From CAVWDU01 sp963840725 (GTDB lineage: Bacteria > Pseudomonadota > Gammaproteobacteria > Pseudomonadales > Halieaceae): a DNA stretch of 64,000 bases. Below, piece by piece: positions 1 through 8,447 of the stretch. The stretch is from contig CAWIZY010000016.1 in assembly GCA_963840725.1 (NCBI GenBank), positions 310,001 through 374,000 of the forward strand, given 5' to 3'. Under the pieces are notes generated by a model. It searched no databases. It saw only the letters and a list, made by a program, of their open reading frames with translations, and was not told the DNA's origin. Numbering within the stretch: position 1 is the first letter of the stretch; each line of letters opens with the position of its first letter. The translations under genes and the position numbers were made by a program.

Positions 1-2157
1 GTGCCGGTTTTCGATGTGGGTCAGCATGGCGACCTTCATTACATGTCCATGGAATACCTGCCCAATGGTGATCTGCGAACGCTGATGCAGCAGGGCCTGC
101 CCCTGACCGACGCCCTGCAGATCATCAGCGACGTCGCCAGCGGACTGCACTACGCTGCCAGCAAGAATTTCGTGCACCGCGACATCAAACCCGAAAATAT
201 CCTGTTTCGTGAGGACAATAGCCCGGTAATCACCGACTTTGGTATTGCCCGCGACACGCAATCGGTCACCCAGATGACCGTAGTAGGCACTGTTATGGGC
301 ACGCCGCATTACATGAGCCCCGAACAGGCCCGGGCAGAAGAGATCGATGGTCGGTCCGATCTGTACAATCTGGGTATCATTCTCTACGAATTGCTCAGCG
401 GCGAGGTTCCCTATGACGCACCCTCCGCTCTGGCAACGTCAATCAAACACATCAATGATCCCATCCCCTTGCTGCCACCTCACCTGGCCTGTTTCCAGCC
501 ATTTATAGACCGCGCACTGGCTAAAAACCCGGACGAGCGTTTTCAAACCGGGGAAGAGATGATCGCGGCCATCGACGCACTGGAGTCAGTTGAGCAAACT
601 CTGATAGAACAGACCCGGGTCAAATGCAGAACCGAGCGGGAAGAGTCAATCGGAACCTTGCTGGAGGCACCGGCAACCCGGGTCATGTCCAGCAGTGACC
701 GCGATGGCCAGGATGGGCAGGTGACCACACCGGTGCCCCGTCGCAGACGCAGGCAGACCTCGGAAACGATGCGCGCCGACCCAAGCGATGCCCAGGGCCG
801 CGAAACTACGCTGGTGAAAAAACCCTCAAAGACCCCGTCGTTACTATTGCTTTTTTTGGCAGTGGCGGCGGGCGGTGGCGCCTACTACTGGCACACTTAC
901 CTGCGCGACCCCGGAGCTGAATCTCCCGCAGCCACGGTCACTCAACCGCGGCCAGCCAGGCCCGTCGAACCCGCCGTGACGCCTGCCACATCGACAGCCA
1001 CACCGCCAACCGAAGCGGTTGCGGCCCAGCGGGAAGACACCATCGAGTTGCTGTTGCAGGGCGCGGAAACGGACATCGAAGCCTACCGCCTGAGTTCGCC
1101 CGCGGGGAACAACGCGGTAGAAAAATACCGGCGTATTATTGCCCTCTCACCGGACAGCAGCGCCGCAGCAGCGGGACTGGAAAAAGTTGCTACCCGGTAT
1201 GCGCACATGGCGCAAACAGCAATCAGTGATAACCGGCTAGAGGAAGCAGAGCGTTATCTGGCTCAAGCTGAGCAACTCGGCCCGGACAACCCCACGGTAC
1301 TGCAGTCCCTGTCCGCACTGGAAGCCGCACTGGAGGCCACACCGACACCCGACGACCTGACAGACACAAACGCGACGCCGGCCAATCCGCCTGGCATGGA
1401 ACCGTTGCCCGAGTTGCCCGTCGAGGACTTACTGCTTATGGCGACTGAACTGGGCGGGCCCGACGCCATCGACAGCGGCAACTTCCGCAAACTCGGCCAG
1501 ATATATCAAGCTGTTCTGGAGGCAGACCCGGAGAACGACGCAGCCTTGGCAGGGCTCGAAAACAGCAGTCGCTACGCCGGCGAATTTGTCGATAACTCGC
1601 TGCTCGTGGGGCAGTTGGATCTGGCAGCAGCACAGATAGGCTACCTGCAGGAGATCGATCCGGACAATGCGCGCATCGCGCCATTGCAGGCTTCACTCGA
1701 CGAACTGCAACAGGCCGAAACCGCGAAACTGCACAACGAAGCGCAGGACGAATTGCTGCGGGCGATAGTTAGCGAGGAAGGGGACGCCGACGAACTGCTG
1801 GCAACGGCAGACAGGACGCTCAACGAGCCGTACCCCATCGGCGGCACAGCGGCCGACTTCCGTCTGCTGGGTGACGCCTTGAAGCCTACCCATTACCGGA
1901 TCGAATCTGCCCGCAGGCAGGCGCCAGATGACCCCCGCATCCCCGAGCTTAGTGATCATTTGAGCCGACGCTATACCGACCTGGCACGCGAGCTGATTGA
2001 GCTGGGCGACCTGCAGAGTGCACGCTCACTGCTGGATGAGGCAACGAGCTTCAATGCGTCCTCGCCCGGACAGGAGGCTCTCAGGGCACTACTGGACTCC
2101 ATGGAAAGCGGCACCGTGCTCCCCGCAGAGAAAACTATTATTGAGCAGATCTACTGA
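1..2157 (+). CDS. Ser/Thr protein kinase with TPR-like C-terminus (5' truncated by window)
   Basis: This is a Hanks-type Ser/Thr protein kinase that begins before the window. The C-lobe is visible: the catalytic loop HRDIKPEN near residues 59-66, the DFG motif near 79-81 and the activation-segment end GTPHYMSPEQ near 100. The glycine loop and the ATP-binding lysine are missing, so the GTG at position 1 is only an in-frame codon, not a start. A linker rich in Arg, Thr and Pro leads to one transmembrane segment near residues 278-296. Beyond it lies an Ala/Leu/Glu-rich, TPR-like helical region of about 400 residues, probably periplasmic. The PknB-like layout (cytoplasmic kinase, one membrane span, outer sensor/scaffold) suggests envelope signalling. 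The substrate is unknown. Confidence 0.9.
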   Translation: MPVFDVGQHGDLHYMSMEYLPNGDLRTLMQQGLPLTDALQIISDVASGLHYAASKNFVHRDIKPENILFREDNSPVITDFGIARDTQSVTQMTVVGTVMGTPHYMSPEQARAEEIDGRSDLYNLGIILYELLSGEVPYDAPSALATSIKHINDPIPLLPPHLACFQPFIDRALAKNPDERFQTGEEMIAAIDALESVEQTLIEQTRVKCRTEREESIGTLLEAPATRVMSSSDRDGQDGQVTTPVPRRRRRQTSETMRADPSDAQGRETTLVKKPSKTPSLLLLFLAVAAGGGAYYWHTYLRDPGAESPAATVTQPRPARPVEPAVTPATSTATPPTEAVAAQREDTIELLLQGAETDIEAYRLSSPAGNNAVEKYRRIIALSPDSSAAAAGLEKVATRYAHMAQTAISDNRLEEAERYLAQAEQLGPDNPTVLQSLSALEAALEATPTPDDLTDTNATPANPPGMEPLPELPVEDLLLMATELGGPDAIDSGNFRKLGQIYQAVLEADPENDAALAGLENSSRYAGEFVDNSLLVGQLDLAAAQIGYLQEIDPDNARIAPLQASLDELQQAETAKLHNEAQDELLRAIVSEEGDADELLATADRTLNEPYPIGGTAADFRLLGDALKPTHYRIESARRQAPDDPRIPELSDHLSRRYTDLARELIELGDLQSARSLLDEATSFNASSPGQEALRALLDSMESGTVLPAEKTIIEQIY

Positions 2158-2174
2158 TCCGGGTTCAATGCCGG

Positions 2175-2645
2175 CTAGTGAACAGCCACCGCCGGTGGTG
2201 GCTCAATAGACCCGCCGTCCGGGAACAGGTAGTCCAATCGTCGGCATTCTGCAGCCAGACTATCCGCCCCGTCCAGCGTCAGGCTGAGAAACTGGATAAA
2301 CTGGTCCTGAGTAACACCACCCCCGCTTAGCAATACGCCCGCCACAACCAATTGCGGGGCGCCATCGTCTACAATGTCGAGGAAAACTTTCAGGGTTGGA
2401 TAGTCCATGTTGATCCGCCCCAAATCAGCAGAGAGCGCCAACACGGCCATGGGGCGCACCTCCAGCTCCGTGGTCAGCAGCAAGCCGTAGCTGTCCAGAA
2501 ACAGCCGGCTATCGACCACGCCGTCGAGGTCCTGCAATTGATTGATATGCAGTCCATCGCAATGACCGCAGAGGTTATACTCCGTTGCGGCTGCGTCCAT
2601 CCAGGCTTGCAAGATGGCCTTGGTTGGGTCCCGGGGGGCGTTCAT
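2175..2645 (-). CDS. YbjN/CesT-fold domain protein
   Basis: A 156-residue soluble acidic protein without signal peptide or membrane segment. The alternation of an N-terminal helix, strands (MAVLALSADLGRIN; LKVFLDIVDDGAPQLVVAG) and a long C-terminal helix ending in a Leu-rich stretch resembles the YbjN / type III chaperone-like fold. Such proteins are often linked to stress or membrane-associated regulation, but no molecular role is established. It converges on the kinase gene, whose stop lies only 17 bp away, so the two probably share a termination region. The Pro-rich tail (PPPAVAVH) is unusual. The family call rests on pattern recognition only. Confidence 0.55.
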   Translation of the reverse strand: MNAPRDPTKAILQAWMDAAATEYNLCGHCDGLHINQLQDLDGVVDSRLFLDSYGLLLTTELEVRPMAVLALSADLGRINMDYPTLKVFLDIVDDGAPQLVVAGVLLSGGGVTQDQFIQFLSLTLDGADSLAAECRRLDYLFPDGGSIEPPPAVAVH

Positions 2646-2810
2646 GGGTGATCACCGTTGGCGTGAGTGCGAGCGCCGCAGTTTAAGGGAGAATACCACT
2701 CTGCCCAAGCCGCCCCGACGTAAATAACCGGAAAGGGCAGAGCGCGACGCATTAATGAGCGCCAGGCTGTCGCAACGCTGGTCCGCTCTCCGGGATGCCG
2801 CGTCTTTGAA

Positions 2811-3098
2811 CTATTTGTGAGCAATGGCCTTGTCGGTAAACAGATAATCCTTCAGCTCGCTGGAGAAGGTGGCGTCCTTGCGTCGAATCCACTCGAGCAC
2901 CATGGCGGCGTGCTCTTTTTCCTCATCGCGGTTGTGCTCCAGAATGCGCTTGAGGTCCTGGTCCTTGCAGGCATCGACGCGTTGGTTGTACCAGTCAACG
3001 GCTTCCAGTTCCTCCATCAGCGAGACGATAGCGCGATGCATATCCCGCGTCTCATCTGACAGTTCGGCAACCGGTTCGTGATATCCCTCATTGGACAT
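2811..3098 (-). CDS. EncFtn-family (encapsulated ferritin-like) protein, no cargo tail
   Basis: A 95-residue two-helix ferritin-like protein closely resembling the encapsulated ferritin of Rhodospirillum rubrum. Shared features are the LS(D/E)ET..MHRA start, the ELEAVDWYNQR segment and the second helix with HNRDEEKEHAAM..EWIRR, which supply the Glu/His ligands of the dimer-interface di-iron site. EncFtn forms an annular decamer with ferroxidase activity and normally delivers iron into an encapsulin shell through a C-terminal targeting peptide. Here the protein ends at YLFTDKAIAHK with no such tail, and no shell gene is present in the window. A start at 3098 is preceded by a strong Shine-Dalgarno (reverse strand AGGAGT). 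Free-standing ferroxidase or detoxification role is inference. Confidence 0.8.
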   Translation of the reverse strand: MSNEGYHEPVAELSDETRDMHRAIVSLMEELEAVDWYNQRVDACKDQDLKRILEHNRDEEKEHAAMVLEWIRRKDATFSSELKDYLFTDKAIAHK

Positions 3099-3530
3099 GG
3101 GGTACTCCTATGATTAGTGGACTGGATGAATAGTATTTTCGATGCCAGTTTAGCACAGCACCCCGGGCACTTCGTCGCGGCGACAAAGCGCGCTGCAGGG
3201 CCTGTGTCATATTACTTTTAGTTCTTAGATCAACCCCACTGATAACCCGTGACAGTAATCACTGAGCGCAGCGCCCGGCCTTCAGGGGCAAAACTCCTGT
3301 TTCAAACCGCCTTTTCGAGGAAAAACCCGCAAAAATCGCGCAATTTCTGCACCAATTCCAGTCGGAGGTGTTCGCTGTCGCCCCATGATTGGAGTACACT
3401 TTCCGCACAATAGCCGGACGATCTGCGGGTTCGGCCCGGCACCGGCCAGGGTGCACCACAATTGGCGGCATCGGCGCAGGATCGCGGCCTGCGCCTCATC
3501 AAATGACTCGCCAGGCGAGCAGGAACAGTA
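3099..3530. other. intergenic, no gene supported
   Basis: This 432-bp gap lies between the divergent EncFtn-type gene and the AstE/AspA-like gene. It is AT-richer near 3200-3245 and may hold both promoters. I could not define a convincing sigma-70 pair or any RNA gene. Confidence 0.5.
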
Positions 3531-4745
3531 ATGCGCATCACCCGGGTACATGCACTGGCCTTTATCTTTGCTATCAGCCTGCCCCTCAGCCCTGCCGTCA
3601 CCACCCTGGCCTCTGAAGTTGAGGAGATCACCGAAAGCCCCGGCGCAAAATCGCCAAGCGCTCCAGACACCGCCGATGCGGCGCTGCCACCGGCCTCCAA
3701 GCCACTGGTGTTACTGGGGACTACGGTGCACCCGGGCACATCGACCCGGCTATCCTGGTCACCGAGCCAGTCCTTCGAGGGGATCTACAGTGCCACCCCG
3801 GTGCTGGTGGTGAATGGCACCAAGATCGGACCCACCTTGTGCCTGTCTGCCGCTGTCCATGGCGATGAGCTCAATGGCGTAGAAACCGTGCGCCGGATAA
3901 TGTACAACCTGGACCCGGCGACGCTGCGCGGCGCGGTGATCGGCGTGCCCATCGTCAATCTTCAGGGCTTCAAGCGCAGCTCGCGGTATCTCAGCGACCG
4001 TCGCGACCTGAATCGTTATTTCCCGGGCGCTCCAAACGGCAGCCTGGCATCGCGGGTAGCCCATTCATTTTTCAATGAAATCATTGTCAACTGCAGCGCA
4101 CTGGTCGATCTGCATACGGGTTCGTTCTATCGCACCAACCTGCCCCAGTTGCGCGGCGACCTCACCCAGCCCCGGGTGGTAGAGCTCTCGCGTGGCTTCA
4201 GCTCCACAGTTGTCCTGCACAGCCAGGCAGCCAACGGCACGCTGCGAGGGGCCGCCATGGAAGCCGGCATACCGGCGGTGACTATCGAGGCCGGCGCGCC
4301 CATCGTGTTGAACCAGGACAGCGTCACCCAGAGTGTCAACGCCGTCGAGGGCCTGCTGCACTACCTGGACATGATCGACGGCTACAGCCCCTGGGGTCAG
4401 CCGGAATCTGTTTACCACAACTCCACCTGGCAGCGGTCTCCGGCAGGCGGCATGGTATTCAGCCAGGTTGAGCTGGGACAGCAGGTCAGCGAAGGTGAGC
4501 TTCTGGCCACCGTCACCAACCCCATCACCAATATGGAAACTGAAATTCGCTCCAATACCAGCGGTCGAATTCTTGGCATGGCCCTGAACCAGGTAGTCCA
4601 GGCCGGCTTCGCCACGCACCACATTGGCATAGAAGATACGCGACAGACAGAGGTCGGCGCACTGCTAGCAGCGCCAACAAACGCTGCGCAAAGACAGTCT
4701 GACTCCCAGCAAGAGGCAGAAGAACGCTCACCGCTGGAAGACTAG
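3531..4745 (+). CDS. secreted succinylglutamate desuccinylase/aspartoacylase family protein
   Basis: A 404-residue M14-type zinc deacylase/carboxypeptidase-fold protein with an N-terminal signal peptide (hydrophobic residues about 7-28), so it is probably periplasmic. The zinc site is visible as HGDELNGVET (His and Glu ligands near residue 108) and the later VDLHTG (His). RRDLNRYFPG is also typical of the AstE/AspA group. The C-terminal third, from about residue 300, has a lipoyl/biotinyl-like beta barrel (GQQVSEGELLATVTNP) seen in many family members. It likely hydrolyses an N-acyl amino acid or amide, but the substrate cannot be read from sequence. The stop codon lies inside a CTAG that begins an IS5-type MITE end, so the natural C-terminus may have been altered. 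Confidence 0.8.
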   Translation: MRITRVHALAFIFAISLPLSPAVTTLASEVEEITESPGAKSPSAPDTADAALPPASKPLVLLGTTVHPGTSTRLSWSPSQSFEGIYSATPVLVVNGTKIGPTLCLSAAVHGDELNGVETVRRIMYNLDPATLRGAVIGVPIVNLQGFKRSSRYLSDRRDLNRYFPGAPNGSLASRVAHSFFNEIIVNCSALVDLHTGSFYRTNLPQLRGDLTQPRVVELSRGFSSTVVLHSQAANGTLRGAAMEAGIPAVTIEAGAPIVLNQDSVTQSVNAVEGLLHYLDMIDGYSPWGQPESVYHNSTWQRSPAGGMVFSQVELGQQVSEGELLATVTNPITNMETEIRSNTSGRILGMALNQVVQAGFATHHIGIEDTRQTEVGALLAAPTNAAQRQSDSQQEAEERSPLED

Positions 4746-4769
4746 GGCAGCTCTGAACAATGGCAATCG
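4742..4769. mobile_element. truncated MITE end (IS5-like terminal repeat)
   Basis: CTAGGGCAGCTCTGAACAAT and the next few bases match the left terminus of the 284-bp MITEs at 7584 and 31830 almost exactly, then similarity stops. Only one end is recognisable, so this is a relic. The TAG of its CTAG target is the stop codon of the preceding gene. Confidence 0.7.
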
Positions 4770-4896
4770 CGGTCAAGTTCCAGGCCTTGTGGTGCAGTCT
4801 CCCATTCAGCTTGGCTGGTGATATGCACGAGCATGGTCGCAGCGATGCTCGCTTGGCGGCCGGTCATTTGGTGCCACAAAACGGTTTCTTGTATCA

Positions 4897-4927
4897 TGAG
4901 GCCCAACACCCCGTTTACAGGGCCTCA
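4897..4927. promoter_or_regulatory. 8-bp inverted repeat before the AraC gene
   Basis: TGAGGCCC and GGGCCTCA are perfect inverted arms separated by 15 bp, ending two bases before the TTG start of the AraC-family gene. It could be an autoregulatory operator or an mRNA hairpin covering the start. Neither is demonstrated. Confidence 0.3.
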
Positions 4928-4929
4928 CC

Positions 4930-5943
4930 TTGGCGTTCGCGACAGCCATTCCCGCCACACGAGTACTTGCACTGCGCCTCCATGCAGAGCATTTGCAGTC
5001 GATGGGGGCGCCGGTAGACCAACTACTGCGGAAGGCTGGCATCCCTGAGGATAACCTCAACATACCGGACGCTGTCGTACCGCTGAAAAACGCCTATCAG
5101 TTCCTGGAGTCTGCCTGTCATTCACTGCACAGCGAACATCCGGGCCTGAACGTCGGACTGGCAAGTTCACCGGGCGACTTTGGCAGTTACGGTCAGGCAC
5201 TGGAAGCGGCCCCAACGGTGGCCAAATACCTGGAGGCCGGTATTGCGCTTTACAGCACGCTCACTAGCGGTGAGCGACTCTGGCTGTCTGAGCACGGCGC
5301 CGCCGTCAGGATCAACATCGCCTCGCCCTGGGGCACCGGGCTGGGCATGCACCAGTCTCACCTGTGCACTATCGCAGTTACGCTGGAATTCTGTAACAAG
5401 ACGCCGGGGGCAAGCTGGTCGCCCTGCGAGATCGGGCTGGCCTACCAGAGCCGAGAAAAACTGCCGGATGTCAGTCTGTTTGACGGCGCACGGGTGATTA
5501 CTGGACTGCCATACAGCTACGTGGCGATTCCGCGATCCGCACTCGGCTTAAGGCTCCCCAACCCGGGCGCACCCGAAAATGGTCAGGACCGGGAGTTAAA
5601 GCCACTGCCCGACACCTTCCTCGACCTGCTGAGCATGCACATGGATGCGCTGGTCAACGACAGTGGGAACCTGCACATTCAAGTAGTGGCCGATTCACTG
5701 GGTATGACCAAGCGCACATTACAGCGAGTGATGGCCCACGAGGGGTTAAACTACTCCCGGCTGTTGGGTGATATACGCATGCGCCGTGCCATGGAATGGC
5801 TTGATCATTCCGACAAGCCCGTCACCGACATCGCTCTGGCGCTGGGCTACACCGATGCCTCCAATTTTGCCCGCGCTTTCCGCAGGCATACCGGCCTGTC
5901 TCCGCGAGCATTTCGCGATGCCGCTCCACAGAGATGTGCGTAA
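4930..5943 (+). CDS. AraC-family transcriptional regulator (OruR/GbdR-like N-domain)
   Basis: A 337-residue activator-type regulator. Residues about 15-200 form the arabinose-binding-like N-terminal domain typical of OruR-type AraC proteins (IPATRVLALRL..., LLRKAGI). Residues about 235-330 contain the two helix-turn-helix motifs: SLGMTKRTLQRVMAHEG, then DIALALGYTDASNFARAFRR followed by HTGLSPRAFR. No ATG is available before the domain starts, so TTG at 4930 is the most likely start; the next ATG would remove the first helix. Members often control amino-acid, lipid or hydrocarbon catabolism beside their own gene. Here the neighbour is an N-acyl hydrolase-like gene, but a regulatory link is inference. 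Confidence 0.85.
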   Translation: MAFATAIPATRVLALRLHAEHLQSMGAPVDQLLRKAGIPEDNLNIPDAVVPLKNAYQFLESACHSLHSEHPGLNVGLASSPGDFGSYGQALEAAPTVAKYLEAGIALYSTLTSGERLWLSEHGAAVRINIASPWGTGLGMHQSHLCTIAVTLEFCNKTPGASWSPCEIGLAYQSREKLPDVSLFDGARVITGLPYSYVAIPRSALGLRLPNPGAPENGQDRELKPLPDTFLDLLSMHMDALVNDSGNLHIQVVADSLGMTKRTLQRVMAHEGLNYSRLLGDIRMRRAMEWLDHSDKPVTDIALALGYTDASNFARAFRRHTGLSPRAFRDAAPQRCA

Positions 5944-6005
5944 CAGACCGCACCGGCAATAGTCAGAACAGGTTGGGGAGGGGGTAGCAAAAATTTCTCT
6001 ACGAG

Positions 6006-6028
6006 AATGCCACCCTCAAGGTGGCATT
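6006..6028. terminator. 9-bp hairpin, possible terminator
   Basis: AATGCCACC and GGTGGCATT pair perfectly around a 5-nt loop. No uridine run follows on the plus strand; on the minus strand a short T-rich stretch lies about 10 nt on. It sits between the AraC gene and the convergent lipoprotein gene, so a bidirectional terminator is possible. Confidence 0.35.
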
Positions 6029-6181
6029 GAAGGTGGTATTCAAGGTGGCGTCGAAGCTGAAATTGGAGCTGGCGAGAGGAATCGAATCACCCCGACCGGC
6101 TGATTACTGTAGGTCATAGTGCCAACCAACGAAGCTGAACTGGATGGAGGGAAGGTACTCCCGAGCTGAGCCATTTACGGT

Positions 6182-7309
6182 TTATGGAGCCGGAATCTCT
6201 GGCAGATCGATAACCTTGGGGGCGTACAGTAAGTTGTTTTGGGTTATTTCCTCATCAGACAAGGAATTGCACACGGCAATAAATCCGTCGTACCCAGCGG
6301 TCTTTTTAGCTGCGTAGCAGAATGTATCCCCGGGGGGGGGATTGCAGGCGTGTATCTGCTCCCTGGTACTCCATTGACCATAGATATTGTCAGAGAAGCT
6401 TTGATATACATAGGGGTCACCCATTAAGAAGTTGCCACTAATAATCAATTGCCATGCAGCTGCATCATCACTCCAGTGTACTGAGAACTCAGTAGACGCA
6501 TTCTCTACCGCGATATATGCATTATAGGGGTCAACCCCCTTCTCCCAAGTAAGGTCACTGGTGAGGTATTCAAGATTTTCGCTCGGGGTATTCAGTTCAT
6601 TAATGGGTATTCGGAGCAGTATTGCGGGCATGAAGTGCCCCAGGAGACCGTCGACCGTGCTAAAAAGGTAACCGTATCCCTCGTGATTTACTACAGCCGC
6701 CCCCGGCCAGCCGGACTCTTCGCCCGATACACGGACATACCGGATATTCCAGTTAACTGGGTGCTCCTCAGGGTTGGATACTATCGCCAAGTCGGTATTT
6801 ATTGGTTTAAAGTTAAACACACCCACCCTGTTCCCCGGTTCCAACTCAAGCAAGAAGACATAAAGCTTGCCGTCATGGTAGAGAGGACCCTTAGGCCAGT
6901 ACCACGTATCGGGATCGTCGGTCTCAAAAAAGTCGGTAGCGCCCCCAGATGGCTGCCAGATATGCGTGTACTCAATATCGAACTCGCCGTCTATACAGCT
7001 ACCTATAGCGACAGAGTTTCGCAGAAAGTATGAGTTGATTCGCTCCATGGAATCAGCTTTCGGAACGAAAGTATCGCCGAAAGCCCAAAACGTACGACCT
7101 GCATCAAGCTCGACTGAGTAAGCCGCATCAGCGCCTAGAAATTGGTCTGTAAAGGGGAAGTCCGGCTTGCAGGGAGCCGGAGTGGTCTCCGGAGGGGGGT
7201 CAACCGCGCCAGGTCTATCAAAATGCGATCTACCTCCACAACCGCCAAGCATTATGGTAGTTGCCATACAGAGAAACGCGACTGTTCCATACTTCCATGT
7301 TATGGCCAT
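6182..7309 (-). CDS. DUF4185-like lipoprotein (beta-propeller)
   Basis: A lipoprotein of 375 residues when started at the ATG at 7309, chosen because it is preceded by AAAGAGTGA and gives a clean lipoprotein signal (MAITWKYG... ending MLGGC, lipobox Cys). An upstream in-frame start at 7375 would add 22 charged residues and spoil the signal. The mature part begins with the pattern seen in DUF4185 and related five-bladed propellers: DAAYSVELDAGRTFWAFGDT. It continues with Trp/Tyr/Asp-rich strands such as YWPKGPLYHDGKLYVF and VNHEGYGYLFST. Such proteins are thought to bind or process glycans. No catalytic residue assignment is possible here. Confidence 0.65.
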   Translation of the reverse strand: MAITWKYGTVAFLCMATTIMLGGCGGRSHFDRPGAVDPPPETTPAPCKPDFPFTDQFLGADAAYSVELDAGRTFWAFGDTFVPKADSMERINSYFLRNSVAIGSCIDGEFDIEYTHIWQPSGGATDFFETDDPDTWYWPKGPLYHDGKLYVFLLELEPGNRVGVFNFKPINTDLAIVSNPEEHPVNWNIRYVRVSGEESGWPGAAVVNHEGYGYLFSTVDGLLGHFMPAILLRIPINELNTPSENLEYLTSDLTWEKGVDPYNAYIAVENASTEFSVHWSDDAAAWQLIISGNFLMGDPYVYQSFSDNIYGQWSTREQIHACNPPPGDTFCYAAKKTAGYDGFIAVCNSLSDEEITQNNLLYAPKVIDLPEIPAP

Positions 7310-7583
7310 ATTCACTCTTTTTACGAACACAGAGCCGTGCTGCGCTGTGCATCGACTCCACGATTGATGCGCCAAGCATAATTAACCACAATTTTAATAT
7401 GCCTTTATGCTGCTATGCACGGCAATGATGTGCATCAAGCTTCCCACCATTTTCTACCTCGACCAAAACCAAAACGCTCGCTACTGCAGAGATCACTGAA
7501 GCAACGATTAGCAGAATTATCAGGAGATCAGGATGAACAACAGCGGCAAGCTCCCAATAAATATCAGGCAGGTGGCTGAGGAT

Positions 7584-7867
7584 CTAGGGCAACTCTGAAC
7601 AATGGCAATGCGCTCAGGCTTTCAGGCAGATTCGCAATCAAGGCGCCGCTTTGAAGGCAGGCTGGTTGCCTGTCGAAAAGTGGCAACGTCGAGTGCGGGT
7701 TTGCCTGAAAGCCCGGCAGGGCGGGCTCTGAAGCGTCCAGAGCAAGGGGGCGGCCATCCGTTTGCGCCGCTTGCCAAGGGTTACGGCCATTACCTGCGCG
7801 ACGCGCCTTGCTCTGAACGCTTCAGGGCTCCGCTGAGCGCGATTGCCATTATTCAGAGGTGCCCTAG
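7584..7867. mobile_element. 284-bp MITE, IS5-type termini (copy 1)
   Basis: The element starts CTAGGGCAACTCTGAA and ends TTCAGAGGTGCCCTAG. The inverted termini are about 26 bp and both ends carry CTAG, matching the 4-bp YTAR target duplication of the IS5 group. Inside are two long imperfect hairpins: one from GCTTTCAGGCA near 7617 pairing with TGCCTGAAAGC near 7701, and one from CTCTGAAGCGTCCAGAGCAA pairing with TTGCTCTGAACGCTTCAG. A nearly identical 284-bp copy lies at 31830. The open frames across it are by-products of the hairpins. Confidence 0.85.
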
Positions 7868-8182
7868 CGCTGGTTTTGCTTGCGCTGTTGGAAAGGCCAC
7901 GACATTTGCCTGCTCTGGCGGCTCAATTGATCGTGGTACCGGAATGTGTTTATCGAGAGACGAGTGAGTTCTCCACTCATGAAAGCGCCTTGCGTGGGAC
8001 TCCAAAACATAGTCTCCAGTGCCATGGTTCAAGGCGCATGAATACCGTTGGAAAACCGGGCCTACATCACCCGGGCATAACGGCTGCAGGTCGTCGCGAT
8101 CAGTTCCCCGTTCTCCACGGGCCCTGACTGCTCCTAAGCTGCCCTGCGTTGTTATGCCGGCTGAGGGGTTTCCGAAGGAGTC
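7868..8182. other. intergenic, no gene supported
   Basis: This is a 315-bp stretch between the MITE and the 3' end of the zinc-ribbon gene. I see no coding pattern, RNA gene or clear terminator in it. Confidence 0.5.
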
Positions 8183-8344
8183 TTAGTCAGCCCCTGCGGT
8201 ACCCCTCTCCCCGACCTGCTTCATCTGTTCGCCACAGCATATTTCCGAATGCGGCATTTCCGCAGGGCAGGGGCACGGTTTTTCATAAACGAGCTGTGCT
8301 CCGCACTTCTCACACACGTAACGATCACCGACGTCTCTGGGCAT
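8183..8344 (-). CDS. small zinc-ribbon protein, desulfoferrodoxin-N/rubredoxin-like
   Basis: A 53-residue protein started at the ATG at 8344, which has a textbook AGGAGG seven bases upstream; a longer frame to 8404 lacks this. It has CEKCG near residue 11, then CPCP, and a terminal ICCGEQMK. The CxxCG...CCGE(Q/P)M spacing resembles the N-terminal Fe(SCys)4 domain of desulfoferrodoxin, with an extra CxC. It could be a small redox or metal-binding protein. With SodB, EncFtn and Bfr nearby an oxidative-stress role is plausible but inferred. Confidence 0.65.
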   Translation of the reverse strand: MPRDVGDRYVCEKCGAQLVYEKPCPCPAEMPHSEICCGEQMKQVGERGTAGAD

Positions 8345-8447
8345 GTCACCCTCCTCTCTTAACTGACTTTTCAGTCTTCGAACCTTGGTGTGTCTGGCTC
8401 TCACATTATTCTATCAGTAACGAACTAAGAACGGGACGCATGGCGAA

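Noticed and set aside
6006..6140. tRNA-like stretch (GAATCGAATCACC words)
   Set aside because: No cloverleaf could be folded around it; acceptor and anticodon arms are absent.
7602..7967. 121-codon frame within the MITE, repeated at 31848
   Set aside because: Conservation reflects the MITE DNA itself; the two versions diverge exactly at the MITE end.
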